Below, one piece after another: positions 6,811 through 15,342 of a stretch of 64,000 nucleotides of DNA. The DNA comes from Carboxylicivirga litoralis (lineage in GTDB: Bacteria; Bacteroidota; Bacteroidia; Bacteroidales; Marinilabiliaceae), in assembly GCF_025499605.1 (NCBI RefSeq), contig NZ_JAFMVC010000018.1, forward strand, positions 1 to 64,000, in the 5' to 3' direction. The translations under genes and the position numbers were made by a program. The notes beneath the pieces were generated by a model. It saw only the letters and a program-made list of their open reading frames with translations. It was not told the origin of the DNA and made no database searches. Within the stretch, counting starts at the first letter, position 1. Every line of letters begins with the position of its first letter.

Positions 6811-6895
6811 CGGAGAGAGAGGGATTCGAACCCCCGGTACCTCGCGGTACAACGGTTTTCAAGACCGCCGCATTCGACCACTCTGCCATCTCTCC
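6811..6895 (-). tRNA. tRNA-Ser(UGA)
   Basis: The minus strand starts GGAGAGATGGCAGAGTGGTC and folds as a class II tRNA: acceptor GGAGAGA/TCTCTCC, anticodon loop CTTGAAA with anticodon TGA, a long variable arm (TACCGCGAGGTA), and the T arm GGGGGTTCGAATCCC. The 85-nt length fits serine. CCA is not encoded. It is the first chromosomal landmark after the cassette array. Confidence 0.95.
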
Positions 6896-7088
6896 AATAT
6901 TTTAATATTTTGTCTGAAACCCTTGTGGTCACTAGTGTTTCAGTGTCTATCTCTTTTGATAACGGTTGCAAAAGTAGGGTTTATTTTTAAACTGCAAAAC
7001 AAAAAAGTACTAAAAAAATAGTGTATTTTTAAAGGAGGTTTGTAAGTTTTTAGATGCTAGTTGTATAGCTCTTAAATTTTTTTTCAAT

Positions 7089-7115
7089 AAAAAGGGTAGC
7101 ATTGTTGATGCTACC
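7089..7115 (-). terminator. Terminator after the FKBP gene
   Basis: GGTAGCAT (7095-7102) pairs with ATGCTACC (7108-7115) around TGTTG; on the minus strand it is followed by CTTTTTATT. It lies 24 bp past the stop of the isomerase gene. Confidence 0.75.
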
Positions 7116-7138
7116 TGTTCAGAAGTATAATAGGGAAA

Positions 7139-7798
7139 TTAGTTCTTTGAATTCTCCACTTTTAATAACTCCACTTCAAATATCAAAGCAGCGTATGGAG
7201 GAATTACCTGACCGGCACCTCGCTCGCCATAAGCTAATTCATAGGGAATGTAAAAAATCGATCTTCCACCTTCTTTCATTAACTGCAAACCTTCTGTCCA
7301 TCCTGGAATAACTCTGTTTAATGGGAAAGAAATAGGTTCACCACCTTCGGAGCTGTCAAATACTTCACCATTAATTAATGAACCTTTATAATGAACTGTA
7401 ACCACGTCTGTAGCAGCAGGAGAGGTGCCAGTTCCTTCTTCTAGTATTTTGTGTTGAAGGCCACTTTCTGTCATCATAACACCTTCTTTTTTCGCATTTT
7501 CAGCTAAAAAATCGATACCAATTTGTGCTTTACCCATGGCAATGGACTGACTAGCTTCTTCAAGCGTTACTTGAGCAGTTTCGTTTAAAGCTTCTTTAAT
7601 GCCAGCAGCAATTAACTCAGGGTTTAAACCTTTTTCATTTTTAAGTTCACGTGCCATCATTACACCGTAACTGTAACTTAAACTATCAGCCTTGTTTGTC
7701 ATCTTAGCTGGTCCGCTTGGTGTTGAACATGATTGAGCTATTACTAGAGCTATCAATGCAAGGCCTGTGCCGGCCATTTTCTGAATAATTTTTTTCAT
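7139..7798 (-). CDS. FKBP-type peptidyl-prolyl isomerase, lipoprotein, 219 aa
   Basis: It speeds cis-trans isomerisation of X-Pro bonds during folding of exported proteins. A lipobox (VIAQSC, Cys24) predicts a lipid anchor. Residues 30-105 form the helical FKBP_N domain used for dimerisation (KADSLSYSYGVMMAREL). Residues about 115-216 are the FKBP domain: VTVHYKGSLINGEVFDSS, then VIPGWTEGLQLMKEGG, then YGERGAGQVIPPYAALIFEVEL, keeping the aromatic and Asp pocket residues. It has the layout of Mip/FkpA proteins. It is transcribed alone, with a terminator just downstream. Confidence 0.92.
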   Translation of the reverse strand: MKKIIQKMAGTGLALIALVIAQSCSTPSGPAKMTNKADSLSYSYGVMMARELKNEKGLNPELIAAGIKEALNETAQVTLEEASQSIAMGKAQIGIDFLAENAKKEGVMMTESGLQHKILEEGTGTSPAATDVVTVHYKGSLINGEVFDSSEGGEPISFPLNRVIPGWTEGLQLMKEGGRSIFYIPYELAYGERGAGQVIPPYAALIFEVELLKVENSKN

Positions 7799-7875
7799 TT
7801 GATTGTTTCCTATTTTTTGAAGTTGTAATCGCCTAAAGGTATTTAAATAGTTGGATATATAGTGGTAAAAGGTTT

Positions 7876-8580
7876 TTATCCTAAAATTAAAAAGATAGCA
7901 GGTCGTTTATTAATTTCGGGTATATTACTTTTCCACTGTGCAATGGTTTTGGTTTGGATAAATTCTGTTTCCAATGTTATATCGCAGGCTATGCACAATC
8001 GTGTTTGAGGCCGACAGGCTGATAATATCTCTTGCAGAACCTTCAGGTTACGATAAGGAGCTTCAATAAATAACTGTGTTTGTTTTTCTCTGATAGAGCG
8101 TTCTTCCAGGTGTTTAATATGTTTGCCTACTTCACCTTTTTTTAGAGGAATATAGCCATTAAACGCAAAGCTTTGCCCGTTCAATCCCGATGCCATCACA
8201 GATAGTAGGATAGAAGAGGGGCCAACTAATGGTATGACCTGTACCTTTTTTTCATGAGCCAGTTTAACCACATCGGCACCAGGGTCGGCCACACCTGGGC
8301 AACCAGCTTCCGACAATAGTCCCAGGTTATTACCATCGTAGCAAGGTTTTAAAAATCCCGGAATGTCATTGGGATTGGTGTGTTTATCCAATACATAAAA
8401 GGTAAGTTCATCAATTTCAATGTCTTTGTCCACTTTTTTTAGAAAACGACGTGCTGAACGTATATTCTCTACAACAAAATGTTTGATAGAGCGGATTGTC
8501 TCAATCGTTTCGGCAGGGAGGTTACGTTCAATTGGACTTTCGCCCAGCGTATTGGGGATAAGATATAATTGACCTTTCAT
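7876..8580 (-). CDS. RsmI-like tetrapyrrole-methylase-family SAM methyltransferase, 234 aa
   Basis: The protein has the fold of the RsmI/CobA methylase family: LYLIPNTLGE at the N-terminus, the GLLSEAGCPGVADPG loop at about residues 88-102, and GPSSILLSVMASGLNGQSFAFNGYIP at about 118-144. RsmI 2'-O-methylates C1402 of 16S rRNA, but true RsmI is near 280 residues and starts with a GTLYLVATPIG-type motif. This shorter form with PNTLGE is a common Bacteroidota paralog whose substrate is less certain. It stands alone, divergent from the permease gene. Confidence 0.8.
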   Translation of the reverse strand: MKGQLYLIPNTLGESPIERNLPAETIETIRSIKHFVVENIRSARRFLKKVDKDIEIDELTFYVLDKHTNPNDIPGFLKPCYDGNNLGLLSEAGCPGVADPGADVVKLAHEKKVQVIPLVGPSSILLSVMASGLNGQSFAFNGYIPLKKGEVGKHIKHLEERSIREKQTQLFIEAPYRNLKVLQEILSACRPQTRLCIACDITLETEFIQTKTIAQWKSNIPEINKRPAIFLILG

Positions 8581-8619
8581 ATGTGTGCTATTTGTATACT
8601 ATTAAAAAATGATTAAGTG

Positions 8620-8652
8620 CAAAAGTACATATTTGCTTCACTGGAATGCAAA
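8620..8652 (-). promoter_or_regulatory. Bacteroidota-type promoter for the RsmI-like gene
   Basis: Read on the minus strand, TTTG (8649-8652) and TACTTTTG (8620-8627) are separated by 21 bases, matching the -33 TTTG and -7 TAnnTTTG pattern of the phylum. The start codon lies 40 bases further on. Confidence 0.5.
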
Positions 8653-8699
8653 TGGAATATATCGCGTTTTTAATGTAGAATAATTCTAAATAAAATTTG

Positions 8700-8707
8700 T
8701 AAGTTTG
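8700..8707 (+). promoter_or_regulatory. -7 element TAAGTTTG for the BASS-like permease
   Basis: TAAGTTTG fits TAnnTTTG and lies 38 bases before the ATG at 8746. No good -33 TTTG is seen at the usual distance. Confidence 0.4.
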
Positions 8708-8745
8708 CGCTGTTCCAATGAAATTAATGCTTATAGAATTTTACA

Positions 8746-9675
8746 ATGCAATATATACTCAATTTAGTTCGTAATCGTAACTTCGTTTTAGTTTTAGCGG
8801 TTGTTGTGGGACTGGTGTTTGGTGATTTTGCCGGGCATATTAAAGCTTACACCATCTATGTTCTGGCAATCGTGATGACTTTCTCAATGACCAATATTCG
8901 GTCTTCTAGTTTTTATCCACCGAAGTCATTGTTAAAACCTATGATGACGGGTATTCTTTTGAATTATATTGTATATGCCATTGTAATGATTGGTTTGGCT
9001 TATTTAATCATCGATGATAAAGAATTGTTCTATGGTTTTGTAGTGATTGCTACTACACCTCCGGGAGTGGCAATAATTCCTTTTTCATACATACTTAAAG
9101 GAGATGTTGAATATTCGATTAAAGGTGTGCTTGGTGCGTTTTTATGCACCGTTTTTATTACACCTTTTGCAGTAGGATGGATTACCGGTAACAATGGTAT
9201 ACAGTCTTTCGACTTGTTTATGTTGATGGTTAAAACCATCGTCATTCCGTTATTGATATCACGAGTTTTGTTAATGCCAATGCCTTTTAAAGTAGTTGAT
9301 AAGGTGAGGGGTAAGGTGGTTGACTGGGGTTTTGCTTTGCTTATTTTTATTGCAGTAGGTCTTAACCGTAAAGTGTTTTTTAGTGAGCCGGCAATGTTGC
9401 TCAAAATAGGATTTGTCTTGTTTTTAACGCATTTTGTGCTTGGATTAGCCTACGAAAAGCTTTGCAGTCTGCTCAGAAGAAATAAAGTTAAGGCTATGTC
9501 TGAGAATTTGTTACTCACGGTCAAAAGTTCGGGTTTTGCAGTGGTGACGGCTATTACCTTATTTGGGCAAAAAGCGGCCATTCCAACAGCAGGCTTAGCC
9601 ATCTTTGTGTTACTGTATTTATTGTTTTTATCATTCAGGATGGAGCACAAAGAAAAAAAACGTCGGGATAACTAA
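8746..9675 (+). CDS. BASS-superfamily-like membrane permease, 309 aa
   Basis: About nine or ten hydrophobic helices cover the whole length. The arrangement, with SMTNIRSSS after the second helix, a TTPPGVAIIPFSYILKGD stretch near residues 104-121 and a final KSSGFAVVTAITLFG segment near 260, resembles bile-acid:sodium symporter/arsenite-type carriers of the BASS fold. The substrate cannot be told. It stands alone and is convergent with the porin-like gene, 33 bp away, with no clear terminator between them. Confidence 0.7.
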   Translation: MQYILNLVRNRNFVLVLAVVVGLVFGDFAGHIKAYTIYVLAIVMTFSMTNIRSSSFYPPKSLLKPMMTGILLNYIVYAIVMIGLAYLIIDDKELFYGFVVIATTPPGVAIIPFSYILKGDVEYSIKGVLGAFLCTVFITPFAVGWITGNNGIQSFDLFMLMVKTIVIPLLISRVLLMPMPFKVVDKVRGKVVDWGFALLIFIAVGLNRKVFFSEPAMLLKIGFVLFLTHFVLGLAYEKLCSLLRRNKVKAMSENLLLTVKSSGFAVVTAITLFGQKAAIPTAGLAIFVLLYLLFLSFRMEHKEKKRRDN

Positions 9676-9708
9676 TCAAAAAGTAGTATTGTAGCTAATT
9701 TTTGGGTA

Positions 9709-10755
9709 TTAAAAGCTGACTTCCAGGTTAAAGTATATTTTTCCCGAATTGTAAGGATTAACTTCATTAGTACGATGATGCTGATAGTTTATTGAGGTGT
9801 TGATCCTTCGTGGTACCATTACATACTCCAGGCCAACATAGAAATCTTCACCATCTTTCGCAAGCCACGTATCCATGTGGTCCTGGTGGTCGCCTTCAAA
9901 TTTCTCACCCAAATCAAACAAAGAATGCATGCCATCCACGCGTGCCCACAGACCTAAGCGAGGTCTTATGTTATATTGAGTAAACAAAGAATAGGCTTCT
10001 CGGTTGTGTCCATCATAATAAGCATAATTATTCTGATAGGTATATTCGGCTCCAAAGGTAAATTTATCTAGGTCAACTCCTATAAAACCGGTGACTGAAT
10101 ATAGGTGTGTTGCAGCTGCTGAATAATCGCCATAAATTCTGGTTATTAACCGATGGCTCAACCACCGTTTGGTAATACCTAAACTGCCGCGAAAAGCATC
10201 ATCGGTCTGTAACTGTTTGTACCCTTCGCCGTTGAAAATACCAAAGTCTATATTGAGATTAGCGGTACGGTATTGCATGGATGCTCCAATGTCTGCACTA
10301 AAATCAAATTTCTGCTTATCCAACATTGATGGTAAAATATAGCGCTTACCCCAAAGGGTTTCCTGTTCTTTAAACTGGTAGGTGTCGTGCAAACCAAAGG
10401 CGCCAAACCAAGAGCCTTTTTCATAGAATAAGGCAGCGGTTTTAAAAAAGACATATTGCGATTCGGCTCCATCGAAAACAGCACCATCAACGATACCATC
10501 AAAAATAAATTCACTGCCTCCAACATCAACACGTAAATGAGTACGCCAAACTGGTGTAATTTGATATTGATAGCCAAAATAAGCACGCTTTAATTCAAAT
10601 GCTTTGTTATGACCATCACCAACTATATCAGCACTAAAATCGGTGTAGATACGGCCTTCTATTTTGCCATGAGGCGTAAATGTCTCCGGCTCTTGAGCAT
10701 TAATTGTGCAAATGCAGACCAATAGTATAGCTAACACATAAAGCTTTTTAGTCAT
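9709..10755 (-). CDS. Outer-membrane porin-like beta-barrel protein, 348 aa
   Basis: A signal peptide (MTKKLYVLAILLVCICTINA, then QEPETF) fixes the start at 10755; an upstream in-frame ATG at 10818 would put 21 extra polar residues before it and is less likely. The mature protein is rich in alternating aromatic strands such as GRIYTDFSADIVGDG and RAYFGYQYQITPVW and ends in NLEVSF, a C-terminal Phe typical of barrels. It recalls phosphate-selective OprO/P-type porins, and its place just downstream of a Pit phosphate transporter supports phosphate uptake, which remains inference. A terminator separates the two genes. Confidence 0.75.
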   Translation of the reverse strand: MTKKLYVLAILLVCICTINAQEPETFTPHGKIEGRIYTDFSADIVGDGHNKAFELKRAYFGYQYQITPVWRTHLRVDVGGSEFIFDGIVDGAVFDGAESQYVFFKTAALFYEKGSWFGAFGLHDTYQFKEQETLWGKRYILPSMLDKQKFDFSADIGASMQYRTANLNIDFGIFNGEGYKQLQTDDAFRGSLGITKRWLSHRLITRIYGDYSAAATHLYSVTGFIGVDLDKFTFGAEYTYQNNYAYYDGHNREAYSLFTQYNIRPRLGLWARVDGMHSLFDLGEKFEGDHQDHMDTWLAKDGEDFYVGLEYVMVPRRINTSINYQHHRTNEVNPYNSGKIYFNLEVSF

Positions 10756-10864
10756 GATGAACCATTTATTTGTATTCATTTTAAAAAGTATATCTGAAGC
10801 AGTCTTTTGATAATACAATTTTGAATACGAGTGGTTTACAATGAGATTTATGGAAAGCTAATAT

Positions 10865-10902
10865 AAAAAAATAAGAAAGAAGCACCATGGCTTCTTTCTT
10901 AT
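10865..10902 (-). terminator. Terminator after the phosphate transporter gene
   Basis: ATAAGAAAGAAGC (10871-10883) and GCTTCTTTCTTAT (10890-10902) form a perfect 13-bp stem; the minus strand then runs into seven T. It lies between the Pit gene and the porin gene. Confidence 0.85.
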
Positions 10903-10924
10903 CTTATCGTCAATGATTGATTTA

Positions 10925-13174
10925 TTATTTCGACTGGTAGTCAACAAAATCACGCTGCGCCTTAACCAAGTTCACCAGGTGTAACATTAAGTTTTGCGTC
11001 TCATGCAAGGTATTCAGGTATAGTAAACTTACTTTTGTTCCTGCCTTCTCATTCTTAATGCGTTTCAACTGTTTCTTACGATTATCACGCATTTGAGCAA
11101 AAACTGTTTGTTGTTGTTCGATTAACTCTTCTAACGAACCATAATCGCCTTGTGTGATTATTCTGATTGCCTTAGCCATAAAATCCTGAACATCCACACG
11201 AACGCCGTTTAACTCTTCAAACTGTTCAGGTGAGAACACTTTGTGGTTGTTATCAATGTGCTCAAATGCGGGTTCAGTTACATATTCAAGGCAATGTGCA
11301 ACTTCACGCAAGTAATCAACTACCTGAATGTAATACAAGCTAGAGTCAATTGATTGCTCTTGAAGCTTTTTCACAGTTGGGTATACATTACCTTTAAGCT
11401 TCTTCGCTTTTTTATTAAGCGATTTCACCTCTTTATTAATTTCTTTTAGGCTTCTTCTGTCTTCCGCTTCAAAGTCATGAATAGCCTGAGCATAAATTTG
11501 AGATACTTTCTTAAGAATATCTGTAACACTGTATTTACACTTCTCAAGAACTTTTTCAGCTAGAATCTCACCGTTTACTTCTTCAATTTCAAACTCTTCA
11601 ATCTCAGTTTCTTCTTTAGTGCTTTTCTTGTGGATAATATGCGTACGGAATACCACATAAATTGCAATAGCCACTAAAACAGCCACAAACCAGATTCCAA
11701 TTGTAGCGATTAAAAGAGCCATTACAAAGGCCACTGTAAATGCCGATAAAGCAGTGAAGAACCATCCGCCAATTACAGACAATACACCGGTAATACGATA
11801 AACAGCACTTTCGCGTCCCCATGCACGGTCAGCCAACGAACTACCCATAGCTACCATAAATGTTACATAGGTCGTTGATAAAGGTAACTTCATGTTAGTT
11901 GCAATGGAGATAAGAATACTGGCAACAACAAGGTTAACCGAGGCACGAAGCATATCAAATACCGGCGCTTCAGAACCCAACTTACGTCTTCGTTCTTCGT
12001 AGTTCGATGAGTCGAACTGACGGTTAATGGCGTTGTTCAATGATTTAGGGAATACCGAGCTAACAGCATTTGAAGCATTGATTGAAACTCGCACCAATGA
12101 ACGAGCAAAATAGGATGAACCAAAGCGCTCATCACCTTCTTGCTGGCGACTTAGGTCTAATGATGTTTTTACTACAGCCTTTGCTTTCTTCGATGTCCAT
12201 AATGTTACAACCATAACTGCACCTGCAATAATCAGCATGTAAGTTGGTGTTGCCACTTTCCCAGCCAGGGCTTCCATGCTGGTGCCAGCATCGCCACTGG
12301 CAGCAAATATTTTAAATGATTCGAAACCAGCTAATGGTACACCAATAAAGTTAACCAAGTCGTTACCGGCAAATGCCATTGCCAAGGCAAAAGTACCTGT
12401 TAATACAATGATCTTAAGAATGTCAACTTTAAATATCAACTTAAGGATTTGTAAAAGTACTGTCCAGCCAACCATGCTGATTGCAATAATTGTTAAACCA
12501 TTACTTTTAATCCATTCCTTAGTGTCGGCGTGCATAAATGAAGCACCTTTGGCACCTTTAACCAAAATGAAATAGGTAATTGCAGTAATGGCAATACCTC
12601 CCCATATGGCACCGAAGTAATTAAGACGCTTATCGTAATCAAACGAAAAGATTAAACGTGTGATATATTGAACTAAAGCTCCAACACTAAAGGAAATCAC
12701 CACCGAAAGCAGAATGCCTGAGATGATGGCTAACGCTTTTGCGGTATTGATATACTCGCTCAAGGCAATTTCAGGATTGTTAGATACTTTAATAAGTGCA
12801 ACAGCAACGGCAGCACCCAGGATTTCAAACACAATGGACACCGTGGTGGATGTAGGCATACCAAAGGTGTTAAACACATCCAGCAGAATGACGTCCGTTA
12901 TCATCACCGCCAAAAAGATGATCATGATTTCGGAGAAGACAAAATACTGCGGGTTAAAGATTCCTTTTCGGGCAACTTCCATCATACCGCTTGAAAAGGT
13001 GGCTCCGAATAATATACCCAGAGCGGCTACGATCATAATATACTTGTAAGGCGCTGCTTTTGCTCCGATTGCTGAATTCAAAAAGTTCACAGCATCATTA
13101 CTCACACCTACAATTAGATCTGAAATGGCCAAGGCAAACAAAACAATGACCAGAATTAAATAAATGTTTTCCAT
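10925..13174 (-). CDS. Pit-family inorganic phosphate transporter with PhoU-like C-terminal domain, 749 aa
   Basis: Two PHO4-type halves are visible: NDAVNFLNSAIGAKAAPY near residue 27, with GATFSSGMMEVARKGIF after it, and the repeat FAGNDLVNFIGVPLAG near 268. Some ten to twelve membrane helices run to about residue 520. The last 210 residues are soluble, acidic and helical (VLEKCKYSVTDILKKVSQIY and following), like the PhoU/DUF47 proteins usually encoded beside Pit genes, so transporter and regulator look fused. It imports phosphate with a cation. The porin-like gene downstream may supply the outer-membrane step. Confidence 0.9.
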   Translation of the reverse strand: MENIYLILVIVLFALAISDLIVGVSNDAVNFLNSAIGAKAAPYKYIMIVAALGILFGATFSSGMMEVARKGIFNPQYFVFSEIMIIFLAVMITDVILLDVFNTFGMPTSTTVSIVFEILGAAVAVALIKVSNNPEIALSEYINTAKALAIISGILLSVVISFSVGALVQYITRLIFSFDYDKRLNYFGAIWGGIAITAITYFILVKGAKGASFMHADTKEWIKSNGLTIIAISMVGWTVLLQILKLIFKVDILKIIVLTGTFALAMAFAGNDLVNFIGVPLAGFESFKIFAASGDAGTSMEALAGKVATPTYMLIIAGAVMVVTLWTSKKAKAVVKTSLDLSRQQEGDERFGSSYFARSLVRVSINASNAVSSVFPKSLNNAINRQFDSSNYEERRRKLGSEAPVFDMLRASVNLVVASILISIATNMKLPLSTTYVTFMVAMGSSLADRAWGRESAVYRITGVLSVIGGWFFTALSAFTVAFVMALLIATIGIWFVAVLVAIAIYVVFRTHIIHKKSTKEETEIEEFEIEEVNGEILAEKVLEKCKYSVTDILKKVSQIYAQAIHDFEAEDRRSLKEINKEVKSLNKKAKKLKGNVYPTVKKLQEQSIDSSLYYIQVVDYLREVAHCLEYVTEPAFEHIDNNHKVFSPEQFEELNGVRVDVQDFMAKAIRIITQGDYGSLEELIEQQQTVFAQMRDNRKKQLKRIKNEKAGTKVSLLYLNTLHETQNLMLHLVNLVKAQRDFVDYQSK

Positions 13175-13703
13175 CAGAAAATGTTATTTGTTGTTCTTTT
13201 TCGCGAGGCAAACATAGTTACTCAACCGAACTATAGCATTGATTTAATTTTAAGCGAATGTTAACTTTGTGTTAATTCCTACCAAGTTAAATTATTCTTA
13301 AAAGTAATCCAAGAGATTAGTATTTAAATGTAATGTTCAGTATATGAGTTGCTAATGGTAGAGTGGGCTGTTTATATAATACCATTTCAGGTAATTCTCA
13401 TGCTCAATTGACTCGAACATTTTTAACCCATGGGTGAGAATTATCTAATAGTTATGATTTTTATCGAACGGTAAAATGCTTAACTTATGAAGATTAGTTT
13501 ATAAAATACCACAGAATAGTATTATTGAGTTATTACATTATTTATAATTCTTCATTAATATCTATTCAATGAATGTCGTATTAAAAAAGGTTTTTATAAT
13601 TTTGCCTGACTTTTGCGATAAATATAAAAGGTAAGCTGACGTTCTTGTTTTGGTGATAGCACGATAAGATAAGTACAGCAGAGCTGCTACAAAAAGGCAT
13701 TTG
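13175..13703. other. Intergenic region between divergent phosphate transporter and LysE genes
   Basis: No gene is seen in these 529 bases. On the minus strand TATGTTTG (13209-13216) could be the -7 element of the Pit gene. An inverted repeat TAATTCTCA (13392-13400) / TGAGAATTA (13435-13443) encloses a palindrome ACCCATGGGT (13426-13435). The rest is AT-rich without clear structure. Confidence 0.5.
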
Positions 13704-14342
13704 ATGAGTATTGGAAATATAATTGATGGAGTTATTATTGGAATTTCAGCTTCTATACCCTTAGGTCCTATAGGTGTTTTGGTGGTTCAGAGAACCCTTA
13801 ATAAAGGACATTTATCGGGTTTTGTATCCGGATTAGGGGCTGCTCTGTCAGATACTATTTATGCTATTATTGCCGGTTTTAGTCTTTCATTTATCGTTGG
13901 TTTTATTGAGTCCCAGTTATTATGGATCCAAATATTTGGCGCTTTGATTTTAATCGCACTGGGATTAAAAATATTTACAACCAATCCGGCTATTCAGTTG
14001 AGAAAGCAAAAGAAAAAAAGTAGTAGTCTTTTGCAGGACTTTTTCTCCACATTTGCTTTAACTATTGCTAATCCTTTAGCTGTGTTTCTGTTTATGGCAT
14101 TTTTTGCAAGTTTTCGAGTGGTTGGAGCCGAAAAAACAGGAATAGATAATTTGTTGCTAATAGGAGGGGTGTTTACAGGTGCGGCAACCTGGTGGTTAAT
14201 ATTAAGTTCTTTAGTTAACCTGTTTCGCTCCAAAATCAATTTACGCCGTTTGTTCTGGATAAATAAAATAGCCGGAAGTACCATTATTGTTCTGGTCGTT
14301 TTAGCTTTCACTATCTGGATAAGCAAAGAGTATATTTTTTAA
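13704..14342 (+). CDS. LysE-family amino-acid exporter, 212 aa
   Basis: Six hydrophobic helices and the N-terminal motif IGISASIPLGPIGVLVVQRTL place it in the LysE/RhtB superfamily, inner-membrane exporters of amino acids or related small molecules. The G-x-x-x-G-L-GAALSDTIYA segment (about 41-55) is typical. The ATG at 13704 is chosen; the preceding TTG at 13701 is in frame. The substrate is not predictable. It stands alone, convergent with menB. Confidence 0.85.
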   Translation: MSIGNIIDGVIIGISASIPLGPIGVLVVQRTLNKGHLSGFVSGLGAALSDTIYAIIAGFSLSFIVGFIESQLLWIQIFGALILIALGLKIFTTNPAIQLRKQKKKSSSLLQDFFSTFALTIANPLAVFLFMAFFASFRVVGAEKTGIDNLLLIGGVFTGAATWWLILSSLVNLFRSKINLRRLFWINKIAGSTIIVLVVLAFTIWISKEYIF

Positions 14343-14456
14343 GCCATTGGCTAAATTGCTCATTAGAATTTAGGCAATAGTTTATATCCTGTATTTGAAT
14401 ACATGTTCATATGCCTCCGATGCTTCTGTTTTGGATAATGTATGCGAATTGGAGCT

Positions 14457-14488
14457 AAAAAAAGCGCAGCTCAAATTGAACTACGCTT
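14457..14488 (-). terminator. Terminator after menB
   Basis: On the minus strand AAGCGTAGTTCAA pairs with TTGAGCTGCGCTT (two mismatches), followed by a T run (A run 14457-14463 on +). It lies 33 bp past the menB stop. Confidence 0.7.
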
Positions 14489-14520
14489 CTCACATTTATC
14501 TTTATAAATATTTACCTCTA

Positions 14521-15342
14521 TCAAGGGAATTTTGGGAATTGGTGGAAATCAGGATCACGTTTCTCGAGGAATGCATTACGTCCTTCCTGCGCTTCTTCCA
14601 TCAAATAGAACATTAAAGTAGCATCACCAGCCATTTCCATAATACCTGTTTGTCCATCTAATTCAGCATTTAGGCCACGTTTAATCATGCGCAATGCCAT
14701 GGGGCTTCGTTGCAACATAGTCTGACACCATTCAACGGTTGTATCTTCCAACTGCTCCAGTGGCACAACGGTGTTAACCAAGCCCATGTCTTCGGCCTCT
14801 TTGGCTGAGTATTGTTTGCAAAGGAACCAAATCTCACGCGCTTTCTTCTGTCCAACATGACGCGCCAGGTACGATGAGCCAAAACCACCATCAAAACTGC
14901 CTACTTTAGGTCCGCTCTGACCGAAAATAGCGTTTTCAGAGGCAATGGTTAAATCACAAACCACGTGCAAAACATGACCGCCACCAATGGCATAGCCATT
15001 AACCATGGCCACCACGGGCTTAGGCATCGAACGAATGCGTTTATGCAAATCCAATACGTTTAAGCGAGGCACACCACCCTGATCAATATAACCGCCATGG
15101 CCTTTTACATTTTGGTCGCCACCCGAACAAAAGGCTTTGTCGCCTTCGCCGGTTAAAACGATCACGCCAATATCTTGTCTTTCGCGGCAGATATCAAAGG
15201 CGTCAAGCAGCTCATTGATGGTTTTAGGTCGAAAAGCGTTGTAAACACGAGGGCGGTTAATCGTGATTTTTGCAATGCGCTCAAAGTATTCAAACTTAAT
15301 GTCTTCGTATTCTTTTACAGAAGTCCAGTTACGTTGACTCAT
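14521..15342 (-). CDS. menB: 1,4-dihydroxy-2-naphthoyl-CoA synthase (MenB)
   Basis: It closes the second ring in menaquinone synthesis, turning O-succinylbenzoyl-CoA into 1,4-dihydroxy-2-naphthoyl-CoA. The 273-residue crotonase fold shows [15 protein letters not shown] (oxyanion and active-site loop, about 71-85), [18 protein letters not shown] (about 118-135) and [20 protein letters not shown] (about 140-159), which are diagnostic for MenB over other enoyl-CoA hydratases. Its ATG overlaps the menD stop codon by four bases (ATGA), so the two are translationally coupled in the operon menF-menD-menB. Confidence 0.97.
   Translation of the reverse strand: MSQRNWTSVKEYEDIKFEYFERIAKITINRPRVYNAFRPKTINELLDAFDICRERQDIGVIVLTGEGDKAFCSGGDQNVKGHGGYIDQGGVPRLNVLDLHKRIRSMPKPVVAMVNGYAIGGGHVLHVVCDLTIASENAIFGQSGPKVGSFDGGFGSSYLARHVGQKKAREIWFLCKQYSAKEAEDMGLVNTVVPLEQLEDTTVEWCQTMLQRSPMALRMIKRGLNAELDGQTGIMEMAGDATLMFYLMEEAQEGRNAFLEKRDPDFHQFPKFP

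Noticed and set aside
7876-8580. Calling this gene rsmI outright
   Set aside because: It is about 45 residues shorter than true RsmI and has a different N-terminal motif, so only family-level naming is safe.
14395-14616. Open frame of 73 codons on + near menB
   Set aside because: It overlaps the 3' end of menB and its terminator on the other strand; composition follows the menB antisense and no signal of its own is seen.
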